Assembly: GCF_019100565.1 (NCBI RefSeq) | Contig: NZ_JAHRID010000003.1 | Coordinates: 434,001 to 498,000, forward strand | DNA: 64,000 nucleotides | Direction: 5' to 3' | DNA from: Arsukibacterium indicum | Lineage (GTDB): Bacteria > Pseudomonadota > Gammaproteobacteria > Enterobacterales > Alteromonadaceae | Notes under the pieces: model-generated | What the model saw: the letters and a program-made list of their open reading frames with translations, nothing else | Database searches by the model: none | What the model was told of the DNA's origin: nothing | Shown here: positions 46,459 through 55,779 of the stretch, piece after piece | Layout: each line of letters starts with the position of its first letter | Numbering within the stretch: position 1 is the first letter of the stretch | Translations under genes and position numbers: made by a program

Positions 46459-47659
46459 TCAGAATAGTATCAGCCCAGCGCACTGCCTGCTGATATACCT
46501 CGGACAGTTCGGCAATGCCGCTGATTTGCTGTTCCAACGCTACTGTGGTTTGCCAGTCACCACGCTCAAACGCCATAGTCAGTTGCAACATCTTGCCCAA
46601 TAAGCCGCTTTGGGTCAGCAATGCCTGTTTAATCTCAGCTTGTAACGGTAGTTGCTGCAGCATTGCCGGTTGCGGCTGCTCAATAATCTCGTGTACGTTA
46701 GAAAACAAGCCGGTTAAAAAGGCGCTGGGCGGATTATTTGACAGATGCTTCTGCTCTGCCAGCAAATCACAAAAACGGGCCCGTACCAACGCTACTGTCA
46801 GCCTGTCGTCCTGCTCACCGTCAGATAAATTAGCAAGCGCCAGCAACGCGATAAATTTCTTTAACTCCGGTTCACCCATTGACACCATCGCCAGCTTTAA
46901 TGAGCTTATTGGCTGCCTGGCGGCAAACTGGCTGTTATTAACAAAGCGCAGCAACTTATAGGACAGGCCAACATCACGCTGGCAAATACCGGCCAGCACG
47001 TCAAAATCCAGCTCCGGCCGTGAGGCTTCCGCAATTAGCGCCAGCAAATTGACCTTATTCGAGCTTAACTGCTTATGTTTCATCATCTCTGGCCGGGCAA
47101 ATAAATAGCCCTGAAACAGATCAAAGCCCATCATTTTCAGCTTTTCAAACTGCTCAGCGGTTTCAACCTTTTCGGCCAGCAGTGTCAGCGGATAGTCGGC
47201 AATTCGCCGCAAATAGCGGCTGATTTGTAGCAAGTTAAATTGCAGCACATCAATCTTTACATAGGTAATATAAGGTAAAAACTCATCCCATTTCGGGTCA
47301 AAGTCGTGGTCATCCAGTGCCAGTTTATAACCCTGGCTGTGTAAATTCTGACAAACTTCCAGTAACTGCGGGGTGGCAGGTACGGTTTCCAGAATTTCAA
47401 TTACAGTACTGGCCGGGTTAATTGAGGTAGGAAAACGATGCAGCAAGGTGTCTTCTGAAAAGTTAATAAAGGCTGGTTTATTACCGGTAATATTTTCAAC
47501 ACCCAACAACAAGTGGTGCTGCATCAGTAGCTTGCTGGTAGCTTCGTCGGCATTAATTTTAGGAAAGCTATTTGCTTCGCCGTCACGAAACAGCAACTCA
47601 TAACCGTATACTGTTTTATCAGTGGCAAAGATTGGCTGGCGGGCAATATAACCGTACAT
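46451..47659 (-). CDS. EAL and HDOD domain protein (YuxH-like)
   Basis: 402 residues. An EAL-type domain (about 1-200) has its motif changed to ELL (in YELLFRDGE) and a changed loop DDHDFDPKW in place of DDFGTG, while KIDV and AEKVET remain. An HDOD domain (about 205-395) follows (VLAGICQRDVGLSYKLLRFVNNS). Many members bind c-di-GMP without cutting it; the altered loop makes weak or no activity likely here. Convergent with the diguanylate cyclase, overlapping by eight bases. Confidence 0.9.
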   Translation of the reverse strand: MYGYIARQPIFATDKTVYGYELLFRDGEANSFPKINADEATSKLLMQHHLLLGVENITGNKPAFINFSEDTLLHRFPTSINPASTVIEILETVPATPQLLEVCQNLHSQGYKLALDDHDFDPKWDEFLPYITYVKIDVLQFNLLQISRYLRRIADYPLTLLAEKVETAEQFEKLKMMGFDLFQGYLFARPEMMKHKQLSSNKVNLLALIAEASRPELDFDVLAGICQRDVGLSYKLLRFVNNSQFAARQPISSLKLAMVSMGEPELKKFIALLALANLSDGEQDDRLTVALVRARFCDLLAEQKHLSNNPPSAFLTGLFSNVHEIIEQPQPAMLQQLPLQAEIKQALLTQSGLLGKMLQLTMAFERGDWQTTVALEQQISGIAELSEVYQQAVRWADTILIN

Positions 47660-47774
47660 AACTGCGTAACTCCATTACCTTACGCATTTTAGTATATGCC
47701 GAATTAATGCAATAACAATAACCCACCTCAACTTTTATCTCCTTGCAGTCAGGGCGGGTTTGCAGGGTCAGCGC

Positions 47775-49013
47775 TTAACTGCGGGGCGAGCGACGGCCAT
47801 CCCGATGTTCAGTTTTCGGCTTTTTTGGCCGGTAAGGTTTGCTGTTCGGGTTACTTTCAGGCAGTTGCTGTACCGGCTCAAAACCGGCGATTACCTGGCG
47901 TGGGATCTGCTGTTTGGTTAAGCGTTCAATGCCAGCCAGCTCTTTACTTTCATCAGCACATACCAGCGATATCGCCTGGCCTGACTGACCAGCGCGGCCG
48001 GTGCGACCAATCCGATGGACATAATCTTCGGCGACATGGGGTAAATCAAAGTTAACCACCTGCGGCAGCATATCAATATCCAGGCCACGGGCAGCAATAT
48101 CGGTAGCCACCAACACCCGGATAGTGCCGGCTTTAAATTCTGCCAGTGCTTTAGTACGGGCGTTCTGGCTTTTATTGCCATGAATAGCCAGGGCGCTGAT
48201 GCCGGCTTTTTCCAGCTGTAAACTCAGCTTATTTGCGCCATGTTTGGTGCGGGTAAATACCAGCGCCTGGCGCCAGTTATGCTGCCTGGCCAGCGAGATT
48301 AACGCCGCGGCTTTCTGGTTTTTATCAACCGGGTACACCCACTGTTCAATTTTCTCAACCGTGCTGTTTGGCGGCGTCACTGTTACTTCAACGGGGTTAT
48401 GCAACAGGCCTTTAGCCAGAGTGCGAATGTCGTTAGAAAAGGTAGCTGAAAACAACAGGTTCTGCCGTTTAGCCGGTAACAGGGCCAGAATTTTTTTAAT
48501 ATCGCGGATAAAGCCCATATCCAGCATCCGGTCAGCTTCATCCAGTACCAGCACTTCCAGCTGGGTAAAACGCATCGCATTTTGCTGGTATAAATCCAGC
48601 AGCCGGCCCGGGGTGGCGATCAGAATATCCACGCCTTTGCGCATGGCCATTAACTGCGGGTTAATGCTAACGCCACCAAATACCACAGCTGAGCGCAGCG
48701 GCAGGTACTTACCATACACTTTTACGCTTTCGGCAATTTGTGCCGCCAGTTCGCGGGTTGGCGTTAAAATAAGTGCCCGCACCTGGTTAGCCTGCACTTT
48801 ACGGCCCTGGTTACTGCCCTCACTCAGCATTTGCAGCAATGGCAGAGTAAAGCCCGCGGTTTTGCCGGTGCCGGTCTGGGCGGCAGCCATTAAGTCTTTA
48901 CCTGACAGTACGGCCGGAATGGCCTGAGCCTGAATAGGCGATGGCGTGGTGTAACCCTTGTCACTGATAGCTTTTAAAATGTCATTTGATAAATTTAAAT
49001 CGGTAAATTGCAT
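47775..49013 (-). CDS. rhlE: DEAD-box RNA helicase RhlE
   Basis: 412 residues. All core motifs: Q motif ([11 protein letters not shown]), [10 protein letters not shown], Ia [44 protein letters not shown] short basic tail ([21 protein letters not shown]) binds RNA. RhlE helps ribosome assembly and RNA turnover, often in the cold. Length is typical. Confidence 0.93.
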   Translation of the reverse strand: MQFTDLNLSNDILKAISDKGYTTPSPIQAQAIPAVLSGKDLMAAAQTGTGKTAGFTLPLLQMLSEGSNQGRKVQANQVRALILTPTRELAAQIAESVKVYGKYLPLRSAVVFGGVSINPQLMAMRKGVDILIATPGRLLDLYQQNAMRFTQLEVLVLDEADRMLDMGFIRDIKKILALLPAKRQNLLFSATFSNDIRTLAKGLLHNPVEVTVTPPNSTVEKIEQWVYPVDKNQKAAALISLARQHNWRQALVFTRTKHGANKLSLQLEKAGISALAIHGNKSQNARTKALAEFKAGTIRVLVATDIAARGLDIDMLPQVVNFDLPHVAEDYVHRIGRTGRAGQSGQAISLVCADESKELAGIERLTKQQIPRQVIAGFEPVQQLPESNPNSKPYRPKKPKTEHRDGRRSPRS

Positions 49014-49054
49014 GCGTGTTCCCGCAATAAAGGCTGCGAGAAAAATCTGCCGCA

Positions 49055-49088
49055 GCTGCAGTGGCCCTCATTTTGAAGGGCGTGCAGC
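49055..49088 (-). terminator. Possible terminator or leader hairpin between DUF5989 and rhlE
   Basis: Inverted repeat GCTGCA/TGCAGC with inner GCCCT/AGGGC; on the minus strand an ATTTTTC run follows a few bases on. It could end the operon stopping at 49139 or be part of the rhlE leader. Confidence 0.4.
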
Positions 49089-49138
49089 TTACAGCATTTG
49101 CCTGCGATTAGCCAATGATGCTGCGTTTCCGCTATTAA

Positions 49139-49291
49139 TCAGAACAGAGTATAAATAAAGCCCGCTAATGCCGATTGCTGGCTTACCACTACCAGGGCGC
49201 CGAGTAACGCCAGTACCAGAATAATCGGTAACAACCAGATTTTTTTACGCACCCGTAAAAAAGCCCATAAGTCAGTTAAAAATTCCTGCAT
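49139..49291 (-). CDS. DUF5989 family small membrane protein
   Basis: 50 residues, too short for many gene finders. The sequence opens MQEFLTDLWAFLRVRKKIW, then one membrane helix (about 19-38, rich in Leu, Ile and Val) and ends SALAGFIYTLF. The first residues (Q-E-F-x3-L-W-x-F-x-R-x-R-K-K-x-W) are the DUF5989 signature. The ATG overlaps the stop of the SxtJ-like gene by one base (TAATG), so the two are translationally coupled. It recalls SxtK, the small partner of SxtI and SxtJ in the saxitoxin cluster (recollection, unverified). Role unknown. Confidence 0.85.
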   Translation of the reverse strand: MQEFLTDLWAFLRVRKKIWLLPIILVLALLGALVVVSQQSALAGFIYTLF

Positions 49292-49704
49292 TAAAACGGA
49301 TCCTCTAAATTTTTAGCCGTGGGGGTTTTATCAGGCGCTAACCAGTAACTGTCGCCCGTCGGTTTACGCTTATATTGCAACTTACCAAATAACTGCAGCA
49401 CCAGGCCCAGCGGTAATAACATCAGGTAAAACACCAGCCCCAGCAGCAGCCGCGTGTTAATCCAGGCCATGACCCGGGCAAAGGCCATCCACGCCCGGTA
49501 CGGATAATATAAGCCAGTTGGCCACAGGCCCGCCAGCAGTAAGAAAACGGCTGACAGCAGCAGCGGCCACATTGGTATCTGGCCTGCAGCAAGCCAGCCG
49601 AATAGCCAGGGTAACAATAATGAAAATAGCAGCGGCACAGCAATCGCCATTTGCCAGCCAAAGGTGCGCAACCCCGCGCGGTCCGTTTTTACCAGTAACT
49701 GCAT
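49291..49704 (-). CDS. SxtJ-like membrane protein
   Basis: 137 residues with about three or four membrane helices (roughly 16-40, 45-63 and 80-108) and a C-terminal tail rich in Lys and Asp. The arrangement, FGWQMAIAVPLLFSLL then YYPYRAWMAFARVMAWINTR, fits the SxtJ family, named from the saxitoxin cluster, where it is found beside a carbamoyltransferase. Its job is unknown; it may anchor or hand over the acceptor. AAGGAAAGTAAG lies before the ATG, 37 bases from the end of the carbamoyltransferase gene. Confidence 0.85.
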   Translation of the reverse strand: MQLLVKTDRAGLRTFGWQMAIAVPLLFSLLLPWLFGWLAAGQIPMWPLLLSAVFLLLAGLWPTGLYYPYRAWMAFARVMAWINTRLLLGLVFYLMLLPLGLVLQLFGKLQYKRKPTGDSYWLAPDKTPTAKNLEDPF

Positions 49705-49741
49705 CTTACTTTCCTTAAATGCCTGTCGGCATACAACGCCG

Positions 49742-51580
49742 TTAATCGGCGGTAAAACTCCGCAACCTTGCTGCGGCCAGCTTCGCCGGCTGCTGTTCAG
49801 TTTTGCTGATTAAGCAATTCCCGAGCACCAGATAGTCCATATCGGTAGCCAGAAACCCCTGGAGGGCGTCAGCCGGACTGCAAACCGGTGGCTCGCCGCG
49901 GACATTAAACGAGGTATTAATTAACATCGGCGTTGCTGTCAGCTCATGAAAAGTTTGCAGCAAATGATAAAACCCGGGGTTTCCCTGTTTACTGACTGTT
50001 TGCACCCGGGCGCTGTAATCGATATGAGTAATGGCCGGCAGGCTGGAGCGTTGCTGCGCCAATTGCGCCAAACCGCGTGCTTCCGGCGGCAAACTGATAC
50101 ACAATTCAGGATTGACCTTTGCGACCAGCAGCATGTAAGGGCTGGCGGCACTAAGGTCAAAATACTCACTGGCATGCTCTGCCATAACCGCCGGTGCAAA
50201 TGGCCGGAATGACTCACGCTGCTTAATTTTTAAATTAAGAATGCTTTGCATGGTGGCACTTCTGGCGTCACCCAGAATAGAGCGGTTACCCAGCGCTCTG
50301 GGACCAAACTCCATCCGCCCCTGAAACCACCCCACCACCTGACCGGCTGCCAGCAGGCCGGCGGTACTGTGATACAGCATATCATCCGACAATTGCTGAT
50401 AAGGTATTTGCTGACTGTCAAGCAACTGACATATCTCTTCATTGCAGTAAGCCGGCCCCAGGTAACTGCCCTGCATTTGATCCTGCTGCTCATCTGCCAT
50501 TCGCGGTTGCTGATAATACTGGTGCCAGGCCAGCATCGCCGCCCCCAGGGCACCGCCGGCGTCGCCTGCTGCAGGTTGGATCCAGATATCAGTGAAGGGC
50601 CCCTCGCGCAGCAAACGGCCATTGGCCACACAATTAAGCGCCACCCCGCCGGCCAGGCACAACTTGTCTTCGCCAGTTAACCGGTGCGCATGCCGGGCAA
50701 TTTTCAGTACCACTTCTTCGGTAACCTGCTGCACTGAGCTGGCTAAATCCAGATACAGCTGGCCCGGCGTTGCATCCGGGCTAAGCGGCGGCGCGCCAAA
50801 CAACTGTTCAAATTTGCGATTGGTCATCCGGGAGCCAACCGGATAATTGAAATAAGCCATATTAAGAGCAAAGCTGCCGTCAGCCTTGACATCAATCAGC
50901 TCGCGGTAAATGGTTTCAACAAAGCGGGGTTCACCATAAGGCGCCAGCCCCATCAATTTGTATTCACCGGAATTAACCTTAAAACCGCAATAATAGGTGA
51001 AGGCCGAATACAATAAGCCCAGAGAATGCGGAAACTGCAGTTCAAACAACGGGGTTAAGCTGCTGTCCTTGCCATGCCAGATCGTAGAAGTAGCCCACTC
51101 GCCGACGCCATCCAGACAAATAACAGCAGCGTGCTGAAAAGGGCTGGGGTAAAACGCTGATGCAGCATGAGCCTGATGATGCTGACTAAACAGCAATTTA
51201 GGCAATGTTGTTTTGCTATCCAGCCCGGCCAGGTTGCGAAGCTCACGGCGCAGCACGGTTTTTAAATACAGTTTTTCTTTCAGCCAGACCGGCATCGCCG
51301 CCAGAAAAGAGCGAAAGCCCCGGGGTACGTGGGCCAGATAGGTTTCCAGTAACCGTTCAAACTTTAACAGCGGCTTGTCGTAGAACACCACAGCGCTCAG
51401 ATCAGTTACCGAGATATCTGCTTCAGCCAGACAATAACGGATAGCATCGGCCGGAAAGGCCGCATCGTGTTTAATCCTGCTGAACCGTTCCTGCTGGGCA
51501 GCGGCCACTATCACTCCGTCGACCAGCAAACAGGCCGCACTGTCATGGTAAAAACAGGAAATCCCCAGAATATATTGCAT
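49742..51580 (-). CDS. NodU/HypF-type carbamoyltransferase
   Basis: 612 residues. The N-terminal domain (about 1-360) opens ILGISCFYHDSAACLLVDG and holds SQHHQAHAASAFYPSPF, GVGEWATST, NSGEYKLMGLAPYG and CLAGGVALNCVANG. The C-terminal YrdC-like domain (about 400-590) holds EFGPRALGNRSIL and INTSFNVRGEPP. This is the NodU/CmcH type that transfers carbamoyl from carbamoyl phosphate (via carbamoyl-AMP) to a hydroxyl of a sugar or metabolite. Upstream of sxtJ- and DUF5989-like genes in one operon. It faces two SGNH genes across 77 bases. The acceptor here is unknown. Confidence 0.93.
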   Translation of the reverse strand: MQYILGISCFYHDSAACLLVDGVIVAAAQQERFSRIKHDAAFPADAIRYCLAEADISVTDLSAVVFYDKPLLKFERLLETYLAHVPRGFRSFLAAMPVWLKEKLYLKTVLRRELRNLAGLDSKTTLPKLLFSQHHQAHAASAFYPSPFQHAAVICLDGVGEWATSTIWHGKDSSLTPLFELQFPHSLGLLYSAFTYYCGFKVNSGEYKLMGLAPYGEPRFVETIYRELIDVKADGSFALNMAYFNYPVGSRMTNRKFEQLFGAPPLSPDATPGQLYLDLASSVQQVTEEVVLKIARHAHRLTGEDKLCLAGGVALNCVANGRLLREGPFTDIWIQPAAGDAGGALGAAMLAWHQYYQQPRMADEQQDQMQGSYLGPAYCNEEICQLLDSQQIPYQQLSDDMLYHSTAGLLAAGQVVGWFQGRMEFGPRALGNRSILGDARSATMQSILNLKIKQRESFRPFAPAVMAEHASEYFDLSAASPYMLLVAKVNPELCISLPPEARGLAQLAQQRSSLPAITHIDYSARVQTVSKQGNPGFYHLLQTFHELTATPMLINTSFNVRGEPPVCSPADALQGFLATDMDYLVLGNCLISKTEQQPAKLAAARLRSFTAD

Positions 51581-51657
51581 AAACCGGCTTTTGCCGCACC
51601 GTCCATTCTAAAACACTTATCTAAAGTAACCTTAATTGACAACAGCCGGTAGTTCAA

Positions 51658-53532
51658 ATGCGCCAAAACTTGCTGAGTACCCCAACATCAGGTACCGTCA
51701 TTTTTATTGTGCCTGAAATCCCAAACCTGATGTCAGTAAATCCACCAGCAGCAACCAAAGCCACTGGCAACCGAAAAATACTGTATTACCTGATAGCGCT
51801 GACTATCCCGGTATTGCTGTTACTGCTGACAGAACTCGTGTTACGCCAGACCAGCCTGTATCAGCGCTATCCGTTAGTGGTACCGGCACCAACCATGCCA
51901 GGCTACCTGCAAGCTAATCCCGGGCTGATCAACCGCTATTTCGTTTCGCCGGAACAGGCGCCGCAGGTTAGCCCCGACACCCAGTATTTTCTGGCCGAAA
52001 AAAGTCCTGGCCAGCAACGTATCGTGTTTATCGGCGGATCGTCTGCGGCTGGCTTTCCTTATGGCCGCTGGGGCGCGCCGGCGGCCATGTTGCAACAACG
52101 CTTAAAACGGTTGTACCCCGAACAGAATATTGAAGTTATTAACCTGGCCATGGCGGCAATTAATTCCTACACCCTGCTGGATATCAGTGATGAAGTCATT
52201 GCGCTTAAGCCCGAGCTGGTATTGATATATGGCGGCCATAACGAATACTTAGGAGTGATGGGGGTAGGTTCAGCTTTTGCCGGGCAATACAGCCACGGCA
52301 CTAAACTGCTGTATTTAAAGCTACGTAAACTGGCGCTGTTTCAGGCGCTGCAGCATTTTTATGCCAGTTTCAGTGACTCACCAGCATTGCAGCCAGACCG
52401 GACCATGATGGCGCAAATTGCCCGCCATACAGAAATTGCCAAAGACAGCGCCCTGTTTAATGCCGGCATTAAACAGTTTGATGCCAACATGCGCTTGTTA
52501 CTGGCAAAATATCAGGCAGCCGGCGTACCGGTAATAATAAGCACTATTGCCAGCAATGAAGCCGATCAACCGCCTTTTGCTTCAACTGAACTATCGTTGG
52601 CTAACCCTACGGAATCGCGGTTGCAGCAGGCACTTGCAACCAGCCCTGATGTCGCCTCCTGGCACTTTCAGCTGGCCGGCCTATACCGGCAACGTGGCGA
52701 CAAACAGCAGGCACTTTCTCATTATCAGCTGGCGCGTGAGCATGATTTGCTGCGCTTCCGGGCACCGCTGGCTATTAACAGCACCCTGACCACGCTTAGC
52801 CACGACTACAATCTGCAACTGGTTGATGCTGAAGCATTGCTGCGCGGGCAAAGCCCGGATGGCATTATTGACAACCAACTGATGCTGGAGCACCTGCACC
52901 CGAATCAGCTGGGCTATTTCTGGCTGGCCGAAGCGTTTTTACCTGCCGTGCAACAACAGCTGGGGCTTGCTGCTAATAGCGCGAATACGACAGAACAGGC
53001 ACTGGCCGATATCCCGCTGACCGAAGTTGATCTGGCGCTGGCAGATTTTAAAGTACGCCAGCTAAAAGCCGATTATCCCTTTGTGTCAATGCCAGAGCAG
53101 GTCAGCTTCGCCAAGAGTAATAATCCATACCAGGAGCTGGCCCGCGCCCGCAGTACCGGTTTAAGCTGGTTAGAGGCCAGTCAGCGGCTGGTTACTCTGT
53201 ATCAGCAGCTGGGTCGGATTAGCGACGCTGCTAAAGTAGCCGCCTTGCTGGCCGATGCATTGCCCACTGAAAGCCATCTGGCGTTTGTTGCCGGCCAGCT
53301 GTACTTCGACAGTCAACAACTGGCATTGGCCGCCCGTTATCAACGCCAGGCGGTGGCCCTCGCCCCTGACAACACCGATTACCGGCTGATGCTGGCACGC
53401 AGTTATTATTATCAGCAGCAGCTGCACCAGGCGCTGGCGCAGGTAGAGCAAATCCTGGCACGCCAGCCTGATCACCCGGTGGCGCTTCGTCAGCAACGGC
53501 AATTGCAGCAGCAACTGACAACAGGAGACTAA
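51658..53532 (+). CDS. Membrane-anchored SGNH-like hydrolase with TPR region (copy 1)
   Basis: 624 residues from an ATG at 51658; an ATG at 51730 is also possible and puts the membrane helix (about 40-60, IALTIPVLLLLLTELVL) nearer the N-terminus. The SGNH fold shows block I FIGGSSAAGFPYGRWG, a Gly-His-Asn block GGHNEYLGVMGVG, and block V LEHLHPNQLGYFW. TPR-like helices lie in the middle (LAGLYRQRGDKQQALSHYQL) and at the end (LYFDSQQLALAARYQRQA). An ester- or acyl-cleaving role on an envelope sugar is likely from the fold. Followed four bases later by copy 2. Confidence 0.85.
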   Translation: MRQNLLSTPTSGTVIFIVPEIPNLMSVNPPAATKATGNRKILYYLIALTIPVLLLLLTELVLRQTSLYQRYPLVVPAPTMPGYLQANPGLINRYFVSPEQAPQVSPDTQYFLAEKSPGQQRIVFIGGSSAAGFPYGRWGAPAAMLQQRLKRLYPEQNIEVINLAMAAINSYTLLDISDEVIALKPELVLIYGGHNEYLGVMGVGSAFAGQYSHGTKLLYLKLRKLALFQALQHFYASFSDSPALQPDRTMMAQIARHTEIAKDSALFNAGIKQFDANMRLLLAKYQAAGVPVIISTIASNEADQPPFASTELSLANPTESRLQQALATSPDVASWHFQLAGLYRQRGDKQQALSHYQLAREHDLLRFRAPLAINSTLTTLSHDYNLQLVDAEALLRGQSPDGIIDNQLMLEHLHPNQLGYFWLAEAFLPAVQQQLGLAANSANTTEQALADIPLTEVDLALADFKVRQLKADYPFVSMPEQVSFAKSNNPYQELARARSTGLSWLEASQRLVTLYQQLGRISDAAKVAALLADALPTESHLAFVAGQLYFDSQQLALAARYQRQAVALAPDNTDYRLMLARSYYYQQQLHQALAQVEQILARQPDHPVALRQQRQLQQQLTTGD

Positions 53533-53536
53533 CAGC

Positions 53537-55267
53537 ATGCGAGTATGGCTGTTCCGGGCTATTGCCCTTATTTTACCGTTACTGGTACTGGTGCTGGCTG
53601 AACTGGCAATACGGGCAACCGGTACCGGTGACAACTGGCCGCTGTTTAAAGTTAACCCGGCCAATCCGGCTTATCTGGTTACCGAAGCGGATATCGTAAA
53701 ACGCTACTTTGCCAATAATACTGCGCTGCCTTCGGTAAAAATGGAACCGGCCTTTTTGCTGGCAGAAAAACCAGATAATGCTATCAGGCTGGTAGTACAA
53801 GGTGGCTCAACTGCCGCCGGTTACCCTTACGGCGCCGGCGCATCACTCGCCGCTATGCTGGAGCAACGGTTAAGCCGTACTTTCCCTGAGCAGCGGGTAG
53901 AGGTAGTCAATACCGCACTGGCTGCTGTCAACAGCTACACCCTGCTGGATCTGGCCGACGAAATAATTGCGGTTAAACCCGATGCGGTGCTGATTTATGC
54001 CGGCCATAACGAGTACCTGGGTTTATTGGGCGTAGGTTCAAATTATCTGGCCAGCCAGAGTCCGGCCGTTACCCGGCTGCTTATCAGCCTTAGAAAACTG
54101 CACAGCTTTCAGCTTATCGAACAGCTGTATCAGCAAATGAACCCGATGCTTGAGACTACAGCAGAAAACAGCCGTACTTTTATGGCTAAAGTGGCTAGAG
54201 ATAAGGACATTGCGCTGGATTCAGCTCAATTTGAGGCTGGCCTGAAGCAGTTTGACAGCAATCTGAGCCGGCTGCTGGCTAAATATCAGCGCGCCGGCAT
54301 ACCGGTATATATCAGCACCCTGGTCAGTAATTTAGCCGACCAGCCGCCTTTTCACAGCAAGCCGGTGCCAGCTGCAACCCGGCAACAACTGGCGCAACTG
54401 GCGCAGACCAGCCCGAATACAGCCACTTATGCAGAGTTGCTGCAGGCCCTGACCACTGCGGCAACGGCAGCTGGGTCTGCTGAGCTGCATTATCAGCTAG
54501 GCCAGCACTTTCTGCAGCAAGGTAAGGCAACATTGGCAAAACAGCAATTTTTGCTGGCAAAAGAGCATGACTTACTGCGTTTTCGGGCCCCTGAAGCCAT
54601 TAACCAGCAAATCAGGCAATTGGCCGAGCGTTACAACGCTACCCTGGTTGACAGCGCAGCCGCCTTTACTGCCAATTCGCCCCAGGGTATACCCGGCAAG
54701 GGCCTGTTACTGGAGCATGTGCATCCTAATGTGCAGGGCTATTTTCTACTGGCCGACAGTTTTTATAAGGCACTGGGCAGGGAGCAGGCACTTGGTAGCT
54801 GGCAAAAGCCAGTGCCGTCAGAGATTGCCTGGCAGGAGCGGCCCATAACCCCGGCAGAAGAGCATGCAGGCTATTTGCGTATTTTACAGCTTAAAGCCGA
54901 CTATCCGTTTAGGGATGAACCGGTGAATGTGCAGTTTCCGGTAGCGCAAACACCACAACAACAATGGGGTCAGGCTTATGTTGAGGGTAAACTGGACTGG
55001 CTAAGCCTGCAAAACCGCAATGCCCAGTATTATCACCAGCAAGGCAATGGCGATATGTTGCTAAAAACCTTAAAAATCATTGCTGATGCACTGCCCCACG
55101 ACGCCAATGCCAATTTACAGGCCGCGCAAATATTGCTAAAAGCCGGCCGCAAGGCCGAAGCGAAAGGCTACTTGCAGCGTGTTATGCTAACGCCGGTAGC
55201 GACCTCAGTAGCCGAACAAGATAGCAGGCAACAGGCGCAACAATTGCTAAGCACGCTGGCGTTGTAA
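53537..55267 (+). CDS. Membrane-anchored SGNH-like hydrolase with TPR region (copy 2)
   Basis: 576 residues, a diverged duplicate of the preceding gene. N-terminal membrane helix (about 4-24), then block I VQGGSTAAGYPYGAG, YAGHNEYLGLLGVGS, a TPR-like middle (YQLGQHFLQQGKATLAKQQF) and block V LEHVHPNVQGYFLL; it ends with one TPR-like pair. Both copies share REHDLLRFRAP-type stretches after the TPR (EHDLLRFRAPEAIN here). GGAG of the preceding stop serves as ribosome site. Divergent from the carbamoyltransferase operon, hence perhaps acting on the same product. Confidence 0.85.
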   Translation: MRVWLFRAIALILPLLVLVLAELAIRATGTGDNWPLFKVNPANPAYLVTEADIVKRYFANNTALPSVKMEPAFLLAEKPDNAIRLVVQGGSTAAGYPYGAGASLAAMLEQRLSRTFPEQRVEVVNTALAAVNSYTLLDLADEIIAVKPDAVLIYAGHNEYLGLLGVGSNYLASQSPAVTRLLISLRKLHSFQLIEQLYQQMNPMLETTAENSRTFMAKVARDKDIALDSAQFEAGLKQFDSNLSRLLAKYQRAGIPVYISTLVSNLADQPPFHSKPVPAATRQQLAQLAQTSPNTATYAELLQALTTAATAAGSAELHYQLGQHFLQQGKATLAKQQFLLAKEHDLLRFRAPEAINQQIRQLAERYNATLVDSAAAFTANSPQGIPGKGLLLEHVHPNVQGYFLLADSFYKALGREQALGSWQKPVPSEIAWQERPITPAEEHAGYLRILQLKADYPFRDEPVNVQFPVAQTPQQQWGQAYVEGKLDWLSLQNRNAQYYHQQGNGDMLLKTLKIIADALPHDANANLQAAQILLKAGRKAEAKGYLQRVMLTPVATSVAEQDSRQQAQQLLSTLAL

Positions 55268-55298
55268 CGGCCTGGCTTAACCGGTACCCAGGGTTACT

Positions 55299-55640
55299 TT
55301 ACCGGTTACCGGTGCTGCTATCCTCAGCCGGTGTGTTGCTGCCTGCCGGCATCGCCACACACTCAAAACCCCAGCCCCGGAGTTTTTCAACAAAGTCAGC
55401 GGCCTGCTGTTCACAATAGCCAGCCTCGTTATTTGCCTGCCATAACACGCTGGTAGCGCCTTCTTTAGTGTATTGTACTTCACAGGGTAGCTCGCCACCC
55501 TCCGGATAAACCACCTCAACCACCCGAACCGACTCGCCAGACTGACAATGGGTACTTTGTCCGGGCTGTTGTTGCGCCACCAGTTGCGGACTACTTATCA
55601 GTAATGCTGCTACCAACCCACCAGCTAACACCTGTTTCAT
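55299..55640 (-). CDS. Small exported protein, unknown function
   Basis: 113 residues with a signal peptide (about 1-22, SSPQLVAQQQ). Four cysteines (HCQSG, LPCEV, YCEQQ, FECVA) could form two disulfides. The middle VRVVEVVYPEGGELPCEVQY is conserved-looking. GGAGCAACTGA precedes the ATG. It sits convergent with copy 2 of the SGNH pair. Family not recognised, though short Cys-containing exported proteins of this style are common in Alteromonadales. Confidence 0.78.
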   Translation of the reverse strand: MKQVLAGGLVAALLISSPQLVAQQQPGQSTHCQSGESVRVVEVVYPEGGELPCEVQYTKEGATSVLWQANNEAGYCEQQAADFVEKLRGWGFECVAMPAGSNTPAEDSSTGNR

Positions 55641-55730
55641 TCAGTTGCTCCTTCTGTAGTAAAACCTGGATTAGTATAGACCAGCTTTCTCACTGCCCGC
55701 AGCAATTGCTTTTGCCTATCTGGCAACCGC

Positions 55731-55766
55731 AAAAAAAAAGCTGCAGACTGGCTGCAGCTTTTTTCA
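55731..55766 (-). terminator. Rho-independent terminator of the pullulanase operon
   Basis: AAGCTGCAG/CTGCAGCTT stem with a 5-base loop, A-run before and T-run after, so it can work in both directions. It lies just past the pullulanase stop at 55780. Confidence 0.88.
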
Positions 55767-55779
55767 TAATGTTACCCGT

